A stretch of 11,584 nucleotides of DNA from assembly GCA_009703545.1 (NCBI GenBank), contig WLFX01000019.1:1-11584 (forward strand). The letters run 5' to 3'. This document shows positions 1 through 8,455 of the stretch, one piece after another; the stretch's first letter is position 1, and each line of letters opens with the position of its first letter. Origin of the DNA: Actinomycetota bacterium (GTDB lineage Bacteria; Actinomycetota; Actinomycetes; Actinomycetales; Microbacteriaceae). A model generated the notes under the pieces. That model saw only the letters and a program-made list of their open reading frames with translations, ran no database searches and was not told the origin of the DNA. A program made the position numbers and the translations under genes.

Positions 1-20
1 AGCGGTGACCAGGTGCCCAT
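1..20 (-). CDS. 5' end of a CDS running off the left edge
   Basis: On the minus strand an ATG at 18-20 opens a frame reading M-G-T-W-S-P before the window ends. The sequence AAGGAG (plus-strand 26-31) lies 5 bases upstream, which is close to the ideal Shine-Dalgarno position and is the main support. The frame lies 46 bases downstream of the tRNA-Asn 3' end on the same strand, so it could be transcribed together with the tRNA or from the same promoter. Six residues are too few to identify a product. That a gene starts here is inferred from the ribosome site and the ATG only. Confidence 0.5.
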
Positions 21-25
21 TGCTT

Positions 26-31
26 CTCCTT
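26..31 (-). promoter_or_regulatory. Shine-Dalgarno of the left-edge CDS
   Basis: The minus strand reads AAGGAG followed by five bases and ATG. This is one of the clearest ribosome-binding sites in the window and is the reason for calling a CDS start at position 20. Confidence 0.55.
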
Positions 32-66
32 GGAGGTGATTCTCCGAGCTCATTGCCCTAGGTGTT

Positions 67-142
67 TGGCTCCCCGACTTGGACTCGAACCAAGAACCTA
101 TCGGTTAACAGCCGATTGCTCTGCCAATTGAGCTATCGAGGA
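67..142 (-). tRNA. tRNA-Asn (anticodon GTT)
   Basis: The minus strand folds as a standard cloverleaf. The acceptor stem is TCCTCGA paired with TCGGGGA (one T-G wobble), followed by discriminator G and an encoded CCA (67-69). The D-arm contains AGCTC..GAGC, and the T-arm carries GGTTCGAGTCC. The anticodon stem ATCGG/CCGAT closes the loop CTGTTAA, giving anticodon GTT (plus-strand 107-109), which reads asparagine AAC and AAT codons. The molecule is 73 nt without CCA. A -10 box lies just upstream at 154-159. Confidence 0.97.
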
Positions 143-153
143 AGGTGTCACTT

Positions 154-159
154 ACTATA
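154..159 (-). promoter_or_regulatory. Candidate -10 box for tRNA-Asn
   Basis: The minus strand reads TATAGT here, one mismatch from the sigma-70 consensus TATAAT and a fit to actinobacterial TANNNT. Its downstream edge is 11 bases before the mature tRNA 5' end at 142, leaving a short leader for RNase P. No good -35 is visible; the best spaced hexamer overlaps the stop codon of the upstream dehydrogenase gene. Confidence 0.5.
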
Positions 160-174
160 CCAAAACTCTCGGTC

Positions 175-1182
175 TCAATAACCTGCGCGAGTGTCGACAA
201 TCCCAATAAATGGGGTCCCCGCGAGAAACGATCTGACGTTACGTTCGATTCGTGCGCCGAGCAAATGGGCGGTCATGAGCGGCGTATCCGCCGAATGTGA
301 CGTGATGACGCACCGCGGTATCCGCCACAGTGGGTGATCGGCGGGAAGTGGTTCTGGGTCGGTGACGTCGAGCGCCGCTCCCCACAGTTCGTCAGCGTTA
401 AGCGCCGCAACGAGAGCGTCCTGATCGAGCAATGAGCCACGGGCAACATTGACCAACACGGTGTGACGTGGCAACAAGGCTAATTCGGCCGCGCCGATGA
501 TGTGATGAGTGTCAGGAGTTGCCGCGGCAGCGAGAATCACGACGTCCGCAGACGGCAAGACCGAATGCAATTCCTGAGGGGTTACCGTGTGGGTCGCTCC
601 CGCGAGTGGCTCGTTGGTTCGTCGAACAACTGTGGTGGTGACACGGAAAGGCTCGAGAAGTCGAAGTAGTTCGGTTGTAATTCCACCCGCGCCGAGTATG
701 ACGACATGATTGCCGTACAGCGACAATCCGGTTCGCTCTTTCTGCCACGCCGCGTCCCGTGATTTTGACGGCAACTCCCGCTGCAGCGCGAGCGCGAGAG
801 CAAACGCGTGTTCCGCTACCGGCTCGGCATACGAGCCCTTCGCCGACGTGAACACCGGAGCCGCGTCATGGTCAATGGCGGCAAAAATGCTCCGAAAACC
901 ATCAACTCCCGCCCACGGCAATTGCACCCATTCGATTCCGGGGAAACTGTCCAGAATCTGGGTGAGTTCGTCGGCCCGCTTCTCGCTGAGCCACACCAAC
1001 CCTTTCGTGTCGTTCGACAAGGGTAAAACCGTCCCACCGCCTGCCTCGACCGCAGCAACGAACATTGCGTTCTGCATCGGTTCAACGGCAATTGGTCCGG
1101 GGGTTGGAGAACGGTGTGGCACCGACGGCGATGAGCCGGGTAGGTCGCGATGTTGCGCGGGGCGATCGGGAGCGATGGACAT
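175..1182 (-). CDS. D-isomer-specific 2-hydroxyacid dehydrogenase family protein
   Basis: This is a 335-residue NAD(P)-dependent oxidoreductase predicted to interconvert a 2-hydroxyacid and a 2-oxoacid in the cytoplasm; the substrate cannot be told. The nucleotide-binding loop is GAGGIT at residues 164-169, where the third glycine of GxGxxG is replaced by Thr. The family signature NVARGSLLDQDAL follows at about 245. The catalytic triad is visible as Arg248 (ARGS), Glu277 (DPEP) and His296 (SHS). The first 30 residues are Pro/Ser-rich before the first beta strand (IAVEP). ATG 1182 was chosen because the next Met (residue 36) would cut that strand. The gene starts 4 bases after the dnaG stop, with only a weak GAAGG ribosome site about 12 bases upstream, so it is probably translationally coupled to dnaG. 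The family call is firm; the physiological role is unknown. Confidence 0.88.
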   Translation of the reverse strand: MSIAPDRPAQHRDLPGSSPSVPHRSPTPGPIAVEPMQNAMFVAAVEAGGGTVLPLSNDTKGLVWLSEKRADELTQILDSFPGIEWVQLPWAGVDGFRSIFAAIDHDAAPVFTSAKGSYAEPVAEHAFALALALQRELPSKSRDAAWQKERTGLSLYGNHVVILGAGGITTELLRLLEPFRVTTTVVRRTNEPLAGATHTVTPQELHSVLPSADVVILAAAATPDTHHIIGAAELALLPRHTVLVNVARGSLLDQDALVAALNADELWGAALDVTDPEPLPADHPLWRIPRCVITSHSADTPLMTAHLLGARIERNVRSFLAGTPFIGIVDTRAGY

Positions 1183-1186
1183 TGCG

Positions 1187-3097
1187 CTATTCGACCTTCA
1201 TCGCGCGACGGCGCATTTCGAGTTCCGAAATGCGCTGTTGTAACGAACCGTGCTCGGCATCGCCTTCTGGAGTGCGTTGCAGGACGCTGTGCAGTTCATC
1301 ACGCTGGCGGATGATGTCAGCCTCAATCAGTGCGGAGGCGACATCGACAACATAGGTGGCGATGTTTGCACTCGTGCGCCGTTCCTCTTCCTCCACTCGG
1401 GCGATGAGCGCCGCATCGTCCTCGACTCGTGGTTTCGAGATGGCGACACGCCTGACCGGAATGTCCACCATGGCGAGTTCTGAAACCAGTGGACGCAATT
1501 CCTCGCCCGACTCGTCGATGACTCGCGAAATCCAGTTCGGAGAGGCGAAATCGGAGAATACGGTGACCATCGCGCTGCGAATTCGACTGAGTGACGGGTT
1601 GGTGAAGTGGCAGGCAACAATGTCCCCCGCTCGGGAAAGACCGATGAGTTCCGGATATCGAAGCAACGCGACGATAACATCACGTTCGCGTTTGGCGTGC
1701 ACGTCCGTGCCGAGGGACGCAAACGACCCGATTGCGCCATGTTCCTTTTCGACTTCGACGACAACACGACCGCCGCCGGCTCGCATCGCCGCACGAACGT
1801 CGGTGGGTTCGACACCGAGCCAACCAGAGACAACCCGGACGTAGCCGTCGATCATCGAACGGTCCTTGATGCCGATGATAATGGGAGCAACGGCTCGAGT
1901 CGCGTGAACACGGCCCTCGACGGTGGACAGGTCAAAGCCCGCGATGGTTCGACGAATGATGAATTCGAAGAGTGGCGTCTTGGTCTCGAAAATCGCAGCC
2001 AGTGCCGCGTCGCCGCGTTGCTGCCGCAGGTCGGATGGGTCGAGTCCGTCAGGCGCGACCACGACGAAGGTGTTCGCCACGAATTTGGAATCCTCGGCGA
2101 ACGCTTTTGAGGCCGCTTTTTGCCCAGCGTCGTCGGGATCAAAAGTGAAGATGACCTCGCCGCGACTGCGGGAGTCTCCTGCATCGATATCGCCCAGAAC
2201 ACGCCGGATGAGCGAGACGTGGTCGCTTCCGAACGCAGTTCCACACGTCGCCACCGCTGTCGTGATTCCCGCGAGATGACAGGCCATAACGTCGGTGTAC
2301 CCCTCGACAACGACGACCTTGCGGTCTTTAGAAATGTTGCGCTTCGCGAGGTCAAGCCCGTAGAGAACTTTGGCCTTGTGATACACGGGCGTCTCTGGGG
2401 TGTTCAGGTATTTCGGTCCGTTATCGTCATCGCGAAGACGACGTGCACCGAACCCGATTGTTGCGCCCGTCACGTCGCGAATTGGCCAGACGAGACGCCC
2501 ACGAAATCGGTCATACACGCCGCGCTCACCGCGTGAAAGCAAACCAGCGGTTTCGAGCTCGACTTCCGTGAACTTTTTAGCCGTCAGATACTTACGCAGT
2601 GCGTCAAACGAGTTGGGAGCATATCCAACGCCGAACATTTCGCACGCGCCGCGGTCGAAACCCCGACCGGTCAGGAAATCGCGACCAAGCTCGGCATCGG
2701 GCGACGACAGTTGTTCGATGAAATACAATTCCGCGGCGCGATTCGCTTCGAGCAACCGAGATCGGTTGCCGGACTCGCGTTCTGGGCTACCGTCTTCGTA
2801 CGTCAGCGAAAAGTTGATGGTGGCCGCGACTTTTTCGACGGCTTCCGAGAACGTCATCATGTCGATCTGTTGCAAAAACTTATAGACGTCACCGCTCTCG
2901 CCGCATCCAAAGCACTTGTACATTCCGACATTCGGGCGAACGCTGAAACTCGGTGATTTTTCATCGTGGAAAGGGCACAATCCCTTGAGCGAATCAGCCC
3001 CACCACGCTTAAGAGTGACGTATTGACCGACAATATCGGCAATATTGGCGCGCTGCTTTACCTCGTCGATATCCGATTTCCGTATGAGCCCAGCCAC
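1187..3097 (-). CDS. dnaG: DNA primase
   Basis: This is a 636-residue replicative primase that makes the RNA primers for leading and lagging strands and docks on the DnaB helicase. The N-terminal CHC2 zinc ribbon has ligands Cys41, His44, Cys62 and Cys65, in CPFHDEKSPSF and CFGCG. The RNA-polymerase core shows YLNTPETPVYHK near 230 and LYGL at 245. The TOPRIM metal site is EGYTD (Glu265-Asp269) and DPDDAG (320-325). The C-terminal 200 residues form the less conserved helicase-binding region. Length is normal for actinobacteria (about 640). The start is GTG, chosen because the following residues align with the usual DnaG N-terminus. No Shine-Dalgarno precedes it; instead TAGAAT ends exactly six bases upstream, suggesting a leaderless transcript. 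It lies 30 bases downstream of dgt, a pairing common in actinobacteria. Confidence 0.98.
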   Translation of the reverse strand: MAGLIRKSDIDEVKQRANIADIVGQYVTLKRGGADSLKGLCPFHDEKSPSFSVRPNVGMYKCFGCGESGDVYKFLQQIDMMTFSEAVEKVAATINFSLTYEDGSPERESGNRSRLLEANRAAELYFIEQLSSPDAELGRDFLTGRGFDRGACEMFGVGYAPNSFDALRKYLTAKKFTEVELETAGLLSRGERGVYDRFRGRLVWPIRDVTGATIGFGARRLRDDDNGPKYLNTPETPVYHKAKVLYGLDLAKRNISKDRKVVVVEGYTDVMACHLAGITTAVATCGTAFGSDHVSLIRRVLGDIDAGDSRSRGEVIFTFDPDDAGQKAASKAFAEDSKFVANTFVVVAPDGLDPSDLRQQRGDAALAAIFETKTPLFEFIIRRTIAGFDLSTVEGRVHATRAVAPIIIGIKDRSMIDGYVRVVSGWLGVEPTDVRAAMRAGGGRVVVEVEKEHGAIGSFASLGTDVHAKRERDVIVALLRYPELIGLSRAGDIVACHFTNPSLSRIRSAMVTVFSDFASPNWISRVIDESGEELRPLVSELAMVDIPVRRVAISKPRVEDDAALIARVEEEERRTSANIATYVVDVASALIEADIIRQRDELHSVLQRTPEGDAEHGSLQQRISELEMRRRAMKVE

Positions 3098-3103
3098 GAG
3101 CCC

Positions 3104-3109
3104 ATTCTA
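3104..3109 (-). promoter_or_regulatory. Candidate leaderless -10 box of dnaG
   Basis: The minus strand reads TAGAAT, then six bases, then the GTG start codon of dnaG. TAGAAT fits the actinobacterial -10 pattern TANNNT, and the spacing would put the transcription start on the first base of the GTG. No Shine-Dalgarno is present in the 30-base gap after dgt. The -35 region is unconvincing, which is common in this phylum. This is inference from position and motif. Confidence 0.45.
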
Positions 3110-3127
3110 CGGAGTGGGTCGACAGGT

Positions 3128-4372
3128 TTAAGAGGTGAGCCGCTCGTGCCACGCGAGCGCACTCTGATCGGTCAAAGACGCGACCTGATCGATGATTGCG
3201 CGCATAGCCTCAACTTCGGTCGTTGCGTCGCGGAAATCGCTGGCAAAGCCTGGTTCGAGGTGCTTAGTCCCCGAGGCGGCGAGATTTGCACACAGTTCCT
3301 GAATAAGTTCGCGCTGTCGGGAATAAATCGGCCGACGCGATTCGTGGGACATGACGTTCGCGGCAACAATTCCCTTGAGCACCGCAATTTCGGCGCGAGT
3401 CTCGGCGGGGACAACGACATCGGCACCGAATCGAACGAGGCTAACGGCGGTCGTGTGTTCCCGGGTGGCAGACGTAGCCGACCCGGCGAATCGACCGATC
3501 AGTGTCGACGTGAGGTTCTTGAGAGCGCCCATTTCCTGTCGAGATCCTTCCCACGTCTCGATCCACGAGGTGAGTCCGTCGAGTCGGTCAAACGCGGCAA
3601 CGAGGTCGTCGTGCGGCAACTCGCCACCGATCCATTCGACCATTGAGTCGACAAGATCATCATGGTTCACACGGGACGACAGCGCCCGGACGTCGATGTA
3701 CCCGTTGACGATCGCGTCCTCGAAATCGTGCACCGAATATCCGATGTCGTCAGACAGGTCCATGACTTGTGCTTCGATGCACAGTCGTCGGTCTTCAGCA
3801 CCCTGTCGAATCCACTCGAAAATCGGAATGTCTGATTCATATACGCCGAATTTGGTGCGACCACCCGGCTCGGACACACCGGTGGCCTGGGTCCACGGGT
3901 ATTTGCAGGACGCGTCGAGGCTCGCTCGTGTGAGATTCAGCCCAAAACTGCGCCCGGAGTCGTCAAACACCTTGGGTTCGATTCGCGTGAGAATTCGAAG
4001 CGTTTGCGCGTTGCCTTCAAAGCCACCGAACGGTAGCGCCCAGTCGTTGAGGGCCTTTTCGCCGTTGTGTCCAAACGGCGGGTGGCCGAGGTCGTGGGCG
4101 AGACACGCGGTGTCGACGAGGTCGGGGTCGAGTCCAAGGCTTGCACCGATCTCGCGGCCGACCTGTGCGACCTCAAGTGAGTGGGTCAGTCGATTTCGGG
4201 CAAAATCTAGTCCGGCCGTCGGCGACAGCACCTGCGTCTTAGCCGCGAGACGACGAAGTGCGCTCGAGTGCAAAAGTCGTCCGCGGTCGCGCGCAAAATC
4301 GGACCTTTCGCCCTTGGAACCTTCAGGAAAGGCCCGTTCGAGGTCGAACGAGGAGTAACCGTTATCCGCCAC
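3128..4372 (-). CDS. dgt: Deoxyguanosinetriphosphate triphosphohydrolase-like protein (HD domain)
   Basis: This is a 414-residue metal-dependent HD-superfamily enzyme of the dGTPase family, which hydrolyses dNTPs to deoxynucleoside and triphosphate and helps balance nucleotide pools. The N-terminal family signature runs over residues 24-46 (RSDFARDRGRLLHSSALRRLAAKTQ). The metal-site residues appear in order as His64 (RLTHSLEV), His93-Asp94 (AHDLGHPPFGH, which also contains His97 and His102) and the Asp pair in MDLSDDIGYSVHD at about 204-216. The length is typical of the shorter dGTPase-like group. Translation starts at GTG 4372, 11 bases inside the end of dusB and without a clear ribosome site, so coupling to dusB is likely. 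Actinobacterial members may prefer dNTPs other than dGTP; the sequence does not settle this. Confidence 0.95.
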   Translation of the reverse strand: MADNGYSSFDLERAFPEGSKGERSDFARDRGRLLHSSALRRLAAKTQVLSPTAGLDFARNRLTHSLEVAQVGREIGASLGLDPDLVDTACLAHDLGHPPFGHNGEKALNDWALPFGGFEGNAQTLRILTRIEPKVFDDSGRSFGLNLTRASLDASCKYPWTQATGVSEPGGRTKFGVYESDIPIFEWIRQGAEDRRLCIEAQVMDLSDDIGYSVHDFEDAIVNGYIDVRALSSRVNHDDLVDSMVEWIGGELPHDDLVAAFDRLDGLTSWIETWEGSRQEMGALKNLTSTLIGRFAGSATSATREHTTAVSLVRFGADVVVPAETRAEIAVLKGIVAANVMSHESRRPIYSRQRELIQELCANLAASGTKHLEPGFASDFRDATTEVEAMRAIIDQVASLTDQSALAWHERLTS

Positions 4373-5486
4373 TGTGGCTCGATTCGGTGTCGACCAATTC
4401 CTTCATGTGCGAACCCAAAATCTCGCGTGAGTTCAGCCAACCGTCCGGCAACGACGGTCGTTTCGGGGTACCGGCACGGCCGCGTTGGCCCTCTGCATCG
4501 GCGCCGGGATATGGGGCGTCTCTGTCGAGTTCGGCGAGAATGTTGTCCATTTCCTTGAGGCTACCGACCAGTGCGAGTGCCGAACGAGTTTCTCCCCCGA
4601 CGGCGTACCCCTTGAAATACCAGGCGACGTGTTTGCGGATGTCGCGACATCCGTGGTTTTCGTCCTCGAGGAATTCGACCAGCAACTCTGCGTGCCGACG
4701 GAAGGCGTCGGCGACGTAACCCAAATTGGGCATGAACGTTTCGACGTCCTTCCCGAACGCCGCCTCGAGGTCAGCGAACAACCATGGTCGACCCAGGCAC
4801 CCGCGTCCGACAATCACCCCGTCACACCCGGTTTCCTCAACCATCCGTTTCGCGTCCGCACCACTCCAAATATCACCGTTACCCAAGATCGGTAGTCCTC
4901 TGATTTCCGACTTGAGTGTTCGAATCGCGTCCCAGTGGGCGTTGCCCGAATAGTGCTGCGCGGCGGTGCGGGCGTGAAGCCCGATTGCGGCAACTCCGAG
5001 GTCGGCCGCGATTCGAGCGGCGTCGAGATACGTGAGGTGATCATCGTCGATACCCATTCGCATCTTGATGGTCACGGGGACGTCGCCCGCAGCCGCTACC
5101 GTCTCTTTCAGAATCTGTTCGAACAGGGTGGTCTTCCACGGTAGAGCTGCGCCTCCACCTTTGCGCGTCACCTTGGGAACAGGGCACCCGAAGTTCATGT
5201 CGATGTGATCGGCGTGGTCCTCCTCGACGAGAATTCGAGTCGCGGCGCCCATCGTCTTCGGGTCGACGCCATACAACTGGATTGACCGTGTGGTCTCGGA
5301 CGGGTGGTGCTGAATGAGACGCATCGTCGTCTCGTTACGTTCGACGAGAGCTCGTGCGGTGATCATCTCCGAGACGAAGAGCCCGCCCCCATATTCGCGA
5401 CACAACCGTCGAAATGCCGTATTCGTGATCCCCGCCATGGGGGCGAGAACGACGGGAACGTCGGTTTCAATCGGGCCGATTCGCAC
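4362..5486 (-). CDS. dusB: tRNA-dihydrouridine synthase (DusB type)
   Basis: This is a 374-residue FMN-dependent enzyme that reduces specific uridines in tRNA to dihydrouridine. The TIM barrel opens with LAPMAGITNTAFR at residues 14-26. The active-site loop MNFGCPVPKVTRKGGGAAL carries the catalytic Cys101. KMRMG (141-145), LHARTAAQHYSG (170-181), GNGDI (202-206) and GRGCLGRPW (227-235) form the FMN and phosphate sites. A helical C-terminal domain follows. The frame stays open upstream to 5819, but that extension is antisense to glyS and Arg/Ser-rich. GTG 5486 was chosen because it begins just before the conserved barrel and has GGAG (5493-5496) six bases upstream. The gene starts one base after the glyS stop and overlaps dgt by 11 bases, indicating an operon. 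Confidence 0.95.
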   Translation of the reverse strand: MRIGPIETDVPVVLAPMAGITNTAFRRLCREYGGGLFVSEMITARALVERNETTMRLIQHHPSETTRSIQLYGVDPKTMGAATRILVEEDHADHIDMNFGCPVPKVTRKGGGAALPWKTTLFEQILKETVAAAGDVPVTIKMRMGIDDDHLTYLDAARIAADLGVAAIGLHARTAAQHYSGNAHWDAIRTLKSEIRGLPILGNGDIWSGADAKRMVEETGCDGVIVGRGCLGRPWLFADLEAAFGKDVETFMPNLGYVADAFRRHAELLVEFLEDENHGCRDIRKHVAWYFKGYAVGGETRSALALVGSLKEMDNILAELDRDAPYPGADAEGQRGRAGTPKRPSLPDGWLNSREILGSHMKELVDTESSHSGG

Positions 5487-5487
5487 C

Positions 5488-6873
5488 CTAGGCTCCGAGC
5501 AGTCGCTCCGCCAGGTAGCCCTCGAGACGGTCGAGAGAGACGCGATCTTGCGCCATCGTGTCTCGTTCGCGAACCGTGACGGCTTTGTCTTCGAGCGTGT
5601 CGAAGTCAACCGTGATGGCAAACGGAGTTCCGATTTCGTCCTGGCGACGATATCGGCGTCCGATCGCACCGGCGTCATCGAAATCGATGTTCCAATGCTT
5701 ACGAAGGCTTTCGGCGAGGTCACGCGCCAGCGGCGACAGTTCCTCGTGACGAGACAGCGGAAGAACCGCGGCTTTGACGGGTGCAAGACGGCGGTCGAGG
5801 CGCAGCACGGTGCGCACATCGACTCCTCCCTTGGTGTTTGGCGCTTCGTCCTCGTAATACGCGTCTACGAGGAACGCCATGAGTGAACGGGTCAGTCCGG
5901 CCGCCGGCTCGATGACATAAGGGGTCCAACGCTCGTTCTTGCCCTGGTCGAAGTACGACAGGTCTGTTCCGGATGCCTTCGAGTGGGTGGTCAGATCGAA
6001 GTCGGTACGATTCGCAACGCCCTCGAGCTCGCCAAACTCGCCCGACGAAAATCCGAAACGGTATTCAATATCGACGGTTCGCTTCGAATAGTGTGACAGT
6101 TTCTCTTTCGGGTGTTCGAAGAGGCGCAGGTTCTCGGGGTTGATTCCGAGGTCGGTGTACCAGCGGAAGCGCTCGTCAATCCAATACTGATGCCACTCTT
6201 CATCCGTTCCCGGCTCGACAAAGAATTCCATCTCCATCTGCTCGAATTCGCGGGTGCGGAAGATGAAGTTTCCCGGGGTGATCTCGTTGCGGAAGGACTT
6301 TCCAATCTGACCGATACCGAACGGAGGCTTTTGACGCGTCGACGACACAACGTTCGCAAAGTTCACAAAGATTCCCTGAGCGGTCTCTGGGCGAAGGTAG
6401 TGCATGCCTGATTCATCTTCGACGGGCCCGAGGTAGGTCTTGAGCATCCCCGAGAATTCCTTGGGCTCAGTCCACTGTCCGCGGGTCCCGCAGTGCCCAC
6501 ATGCGATGTCCTTCAAGCCGTTCTCGGCGGGGCGCCCCTTCTTTTCTTCGAATTCTTCTTCGAGGTGGTCGGCACGGAAACGCTTGTGGCACGACAGGCA
6601 CTCGACGAGCGGGTCGCTAAAGACATCGACGTGACCGGAAGCTTCCCAGACGGCGCGGGGCAGGATGACGGACGAATCGAGTCCGACCACGTCGGGCCGG
6701 TTCTGGACCATGGCTTTCCACCACTGACGTTTGATGTTCTCTTTAAGTTCGACACCGAGTGGGCCGTAATCCCAGGCCGAACGGCTTCCGCCATAGATTT
6801 CTCCGGCTTGAAAAACGAAACCACGTCGTTTCGCGAGCGAAATGACGTTGTCAAGACGGTTGTTCTGGGCCAC
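5488..6873 (-). CDS. glyS: Glycyl-tRNA synthetase (single-chain, homodimeric type)
   Basis: This is a 461-residue class II aminoacyl-tRNA synthetase that charges tRNA-Gly in the cytoplasm. It is the single-chain alpha2 form usual in actinobacteria, not the two-subunit form. The N-terminus has the typical [10 protein letters not shown] and EIYGG stretch (13-29). Motif 2 is visible as [25 protein letters not shown] (194-218), and motif 3 as [14 protein letters not shown] (322-335). An insertion has paired cysteines CLSCHKRF (92) and CGHCG (125), probably a small zinc site. The C-terminal anticodon-binding domain follows from about 355. The GTG start has a strong ribosome site (AGAGGAG) four bases upstream. 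It lies 31 bases downstream of uppS and one base before dusB, so it is probably part of the recO-to-dgt operon. Confidence 0.97.
   Translation of the reverse strand: MAQNNRLDNVISLAKRRGFVFQAGEIYGGSRSAWDYGPLGVELKENIKRQWWKAMVQNRPDVVGLDSSVILPRAVWEASGHVDVFSDPLVECLSCHKRFRADHLEEEFEEKKGRPAENGLKDIACGHCGTRGQWTEPKEFSGMLKTYLGPVEDESGMHYLRPETAQGIFVNFANVVSSTRQKPPFGIGQIGKSFRNEITPGNFIFRTREFEQMEMEFFVEPGTDEEWHQYWIDERFRWYTDLGINPENLRLFEHPKEKLSHYSKRTVDIEYRFGFSSGEFGELEGVANRTDFDLTTHSKASGTDLSYFDQGKNERWTPYVIEPAAGLTRSLMAFLVDAYYEDEAPNTKGGVDVRTVLRLDRRLAPVKAAVLPLSRHEELSPLARDLAESLRKHWNIDFDDAGAIGRRYRRQDEIGTPFAITVDFDTLEDKAVTVRERDTMAQDRVSLDRLEGYLAERLLGA
5493..5496 (-). promoter_or_regulatory. Ribosome site deciding the dusB start
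   Basis: The minus strand reads GGAG inside the last codons of glyS, followed by six bases and the GTG at 5486. It supports this GTG over the long upstream extension of the same frame. Confidence 0.55.
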
Positions 6874-6877
6874 GGGT

Positions 6878-6884
6878 CTCCTCT
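6878..6884 (-). promoter_or_regulatory. Strong Shine-Dalgarno of glyS
   Basis: The minus strand reads AGAGGAG, four bases before the GTG start of glyS. It lies in the 31-base gap after uppS and sets glyS apart from the leaderless or coupled genes around it. Confidence 0.65.
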
Positions 6885-6904
6885 AAACAGGGCGTGACGT
6901 CAGT

Positions 6905-7684
6905 TTATCGGGGCGCGGGCGCATCAACCGCACCACCGAAGCGACGGTCACGGCGAACGTAGTCCTCGATCGCACGCCAGAGTTGCACTCGCGAGAAGTC
7001 GGGCCACAGCGTATCGAGGAAGACCATCTCGGAATAGGCGCTCTGCCACAGCAGAAAGTTAGAGGTCCGCTGTTCGCCGGACGATCGAATAAACAAGTCG
7101 ACGTCAGGCAGCGACGGCTCGTAGAGGTGCGCCTGCACCGTCTTTTCGGAAATACGCGCTGGGTTGATCTTCCCGGTCGCGACTCCCTCGGCGATGTCAC
7201 GAATCGCGTCGACGAGTTCTAGTCGGCCCCCATAGTTCACGCACATTTGCAGAGTGAGACCCGTGTTCTTCTTCGTCATCTCTTCGGCCTCGCGCAATTC
7301 CGAAATGACGCTCGCCCACAGTTTCGGGGCACGGCCGACCCAGCGGACGCGAACACCCCACTCGTTAAGTTGGTCGCGACGGCGCCGCAGCACTTCGCGG
7401 TTGAATCCCATGAGGAATTTGACCTCTTCGGGGCTGCGCCGCCAGTTCTCGGTCGAAAACGCGTACACCGACAAGTGCTTCACACCGACTTCGATTGCCC
7501 CGGCCACAACATCGAGCAGAGCGGCCTCACCCGCCCGGTGACCTTCGACCCGAGGAAGTCCTCGCGCGTTCGCCCATCGACCGTTGCCATCCATGACGAT
7601 GGCAACGTGTTCGGGTACGAGGTCCCGTTGAATAACCGGCGGCGTCAACCCCGTGTAATCCAGCGGCAGAAAGTCGACCATCAT
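6905..7684 (-). CDS. uppS: Isoprenyl transferase (cis-polyprenyl diphosphate synthase)
   Basis: This is a 259-residue peripheral-membrane cis-prenyltransferase. It extends allylic diphosphates with isopentenyl diphosphate to make the polyprenyl carrier used in cell-wall glycan synthesis. The catalytic signature [13 protein letters not shown] places the metal-binding Asp at residue 32. The diphosphate-binding region continues with Arg45 and His49, FSTENW lies at 76-81, and the C-terminal signature [15 protein letters not shown] spans 200-214 with Glu219. Product chain length (C50, C55 or short) cannot be read from these motifs; in mycobacteria two paralogues divide this work. The ATG overlaps the recO stop as ATGA (7681-7684), so the genes are translationally coupled. 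A second ATG immediately follows and could be used instead. Confidence 0.97.
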   Translation of the reverse strand: MMVDFLPLDYTGLTPPVIQRDLVPEHVAIVMDGNGRWANARGLPRVEGHRAGEAALLDVVAGAIEVGVKHLSVYAFSTENWRRSPEEVKFLMGFNREVLRRRRDQLNEWGVRVRWVGRAPKLWASVISELREAEEMTKKNTGLTLQMCVNYGGRLELVDAIRDIAEGVATGKINPARISEKTVQAHLYEPSLPDVDLFIRSSGEQRTSNFLLWQSAYSEMVFLDTLWPDFSRVQLWRAIEDYVRRDRRFGGAVDAPAPR

Positions 7685-8409
7685 TCCGTCCGATCGATGT
7701 GTCCGAGCGATCGAATCGACCGTTCAAGGTGGAACTGCGCGTACGCGGCGACGATACCACGCGCCTCGATTCGAGCGCCGTCCGGCGATGCATCGGCGAC
7801 CGCCCAGTCACCTTTCAACAATGCCGCAAGAAGGGTGATAGTGTCCGGTCGCAGGTGCGGGGTACCTGGCGGCGCGACGGCATCAGAAACGACTCCACCT
7901 GCCGAGATGACGAGTGCGGTGTGCGGGCCGTCCTCGCCCGTGATGACACAGACGTCGAGCACTGGCGTCCAGCCGGCAATCGCAAGCGCGCGCAATATGT
8001 AGGAATCGAGAATGAGCGATGGGTCGTGTGACCTTTTCGCCAACGCTGTGAGCCCACCGAGCAACAGCGCGTAATGACCGGAAGTGTGACCGTGATCGGT
8101 CAGTTTGTCGGCGGTTTCGACCATCGCCGACGCGGTCGTGTACATCGGATAATCCGCGACAATCACGGCGGTCAATGAGGTGATGGTTTCCACCTGTTGG
8201 ACCGTGTCGAGGTTTCGACCCTCGTAGAACTGAACATCGGCAATCATGAAGGGCTCGAGGCGAGAACCAATTCGACTTCCCGTTTTACGAACCCCCTTGG
8301 CCACCGCACGAATCTTGCCTCGAGACTTTCCGAGCATGGTGATGATGCGATCGGCTTCGCCCAATTTGTGCGTTCGAAGCACAATCACGTTGTCACGATA
8401 GGTGGGCAC
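7681..8409 (-). CDS. recO: DNA repair protein RecO
   Basis: This is a 242-residue recombination mediator that works with RecR to load RecA onto SSB-coated single-stranded DNA and to anneal strands. The N-terminal OB fold is recognisable from [33 protein letters not shown] and SRLEPF (residues 4-54). The helical C-terminal domain follows. The family zinc site (two CxxC pairs) is degenerate: only Cys154 remains in CVIT, and the second pair reads SDAV at 175-178. The protein has no other cysteine. The start is GTG without a Shine-Dalgarno; GAGAAT lies six bases upstream, suggesting leaderless translation. It diverges from the TRIC gene across 58 bases and overlaps uppS by four, so it is probably the first gene of the minus-strand operon. 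Confidence 0.93.
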   Translation of the reverse strand: MPTYRDNVIVLRTHKLGEADRIITMLGKSRGKIRAVAKGVRKTGSRIGSRLEPFMIADVQFYEGRNLDTVQQVETITSLTAVIVADYPMYTTASAMVETADKLTDHGHTSGHYALLLGGLTALAKRSHDPSLILDSYILRALAIAGWTPVLDVCVITGEDGPHTALVISAGGVVSDAVAPPGTPHLRPDTITLLAALLKGDWAVADASPDGARIEARGIVAAYAQFHLERSIRSLGHIDRTE

Positions 8410-8415
8410 CTGTCC

Positions 8416-8421
8416 ATTCTC
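8416..8421 (-). promoter_or_regulatory. Candidate leaderless -10 box of recO
   Basis: The minus strand reads GAGAAT, six bases and then the GTG of recO. The A at position 2 and T at position 6 match TANNNT, but the first base is G, so the element is weaker than that of dnaG. It is a mirror image of the element before the divergent TRIC gene. Confidence 0.35.
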
Positions 8422-8455
8422 GCGCCCGACGTATCACGCCCGACCCGCGACACGA

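Noticed and set aside
1075..1077. Alternative ATG start of the dehydrogenase at residue 36
   Set aside because: It would remove the first beta strand (IAVEP) of the catalytic domain; the upstream ATG abutting dnaG is preferred, though the Pro-rich first 30 residues leave some doubt.
3351..4358. Long plus-strand ORF (335 codons) opposite dgt
   Set aside because: Ser/Arg/Pro-rich with no recognisable motif, lying fully antisense to a well-supported dGTPase gene; a GC-codon shadow.
5487..5819. N-terminal extension of the dusB frame by 111 codons
   Set aside because: It overlaps glyS antiphase, is Arg/Ser-rich, and adds nothing to the Dus fold; GTG 5486 has a ribosome site and begins at the family start.
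6895..6902. Palindrome TGACGTCA between uppS and glyS
   Set aside because: An 8-base palindrome in a 31-base gap inside an apparent operon; too short and isolated to call an operator.
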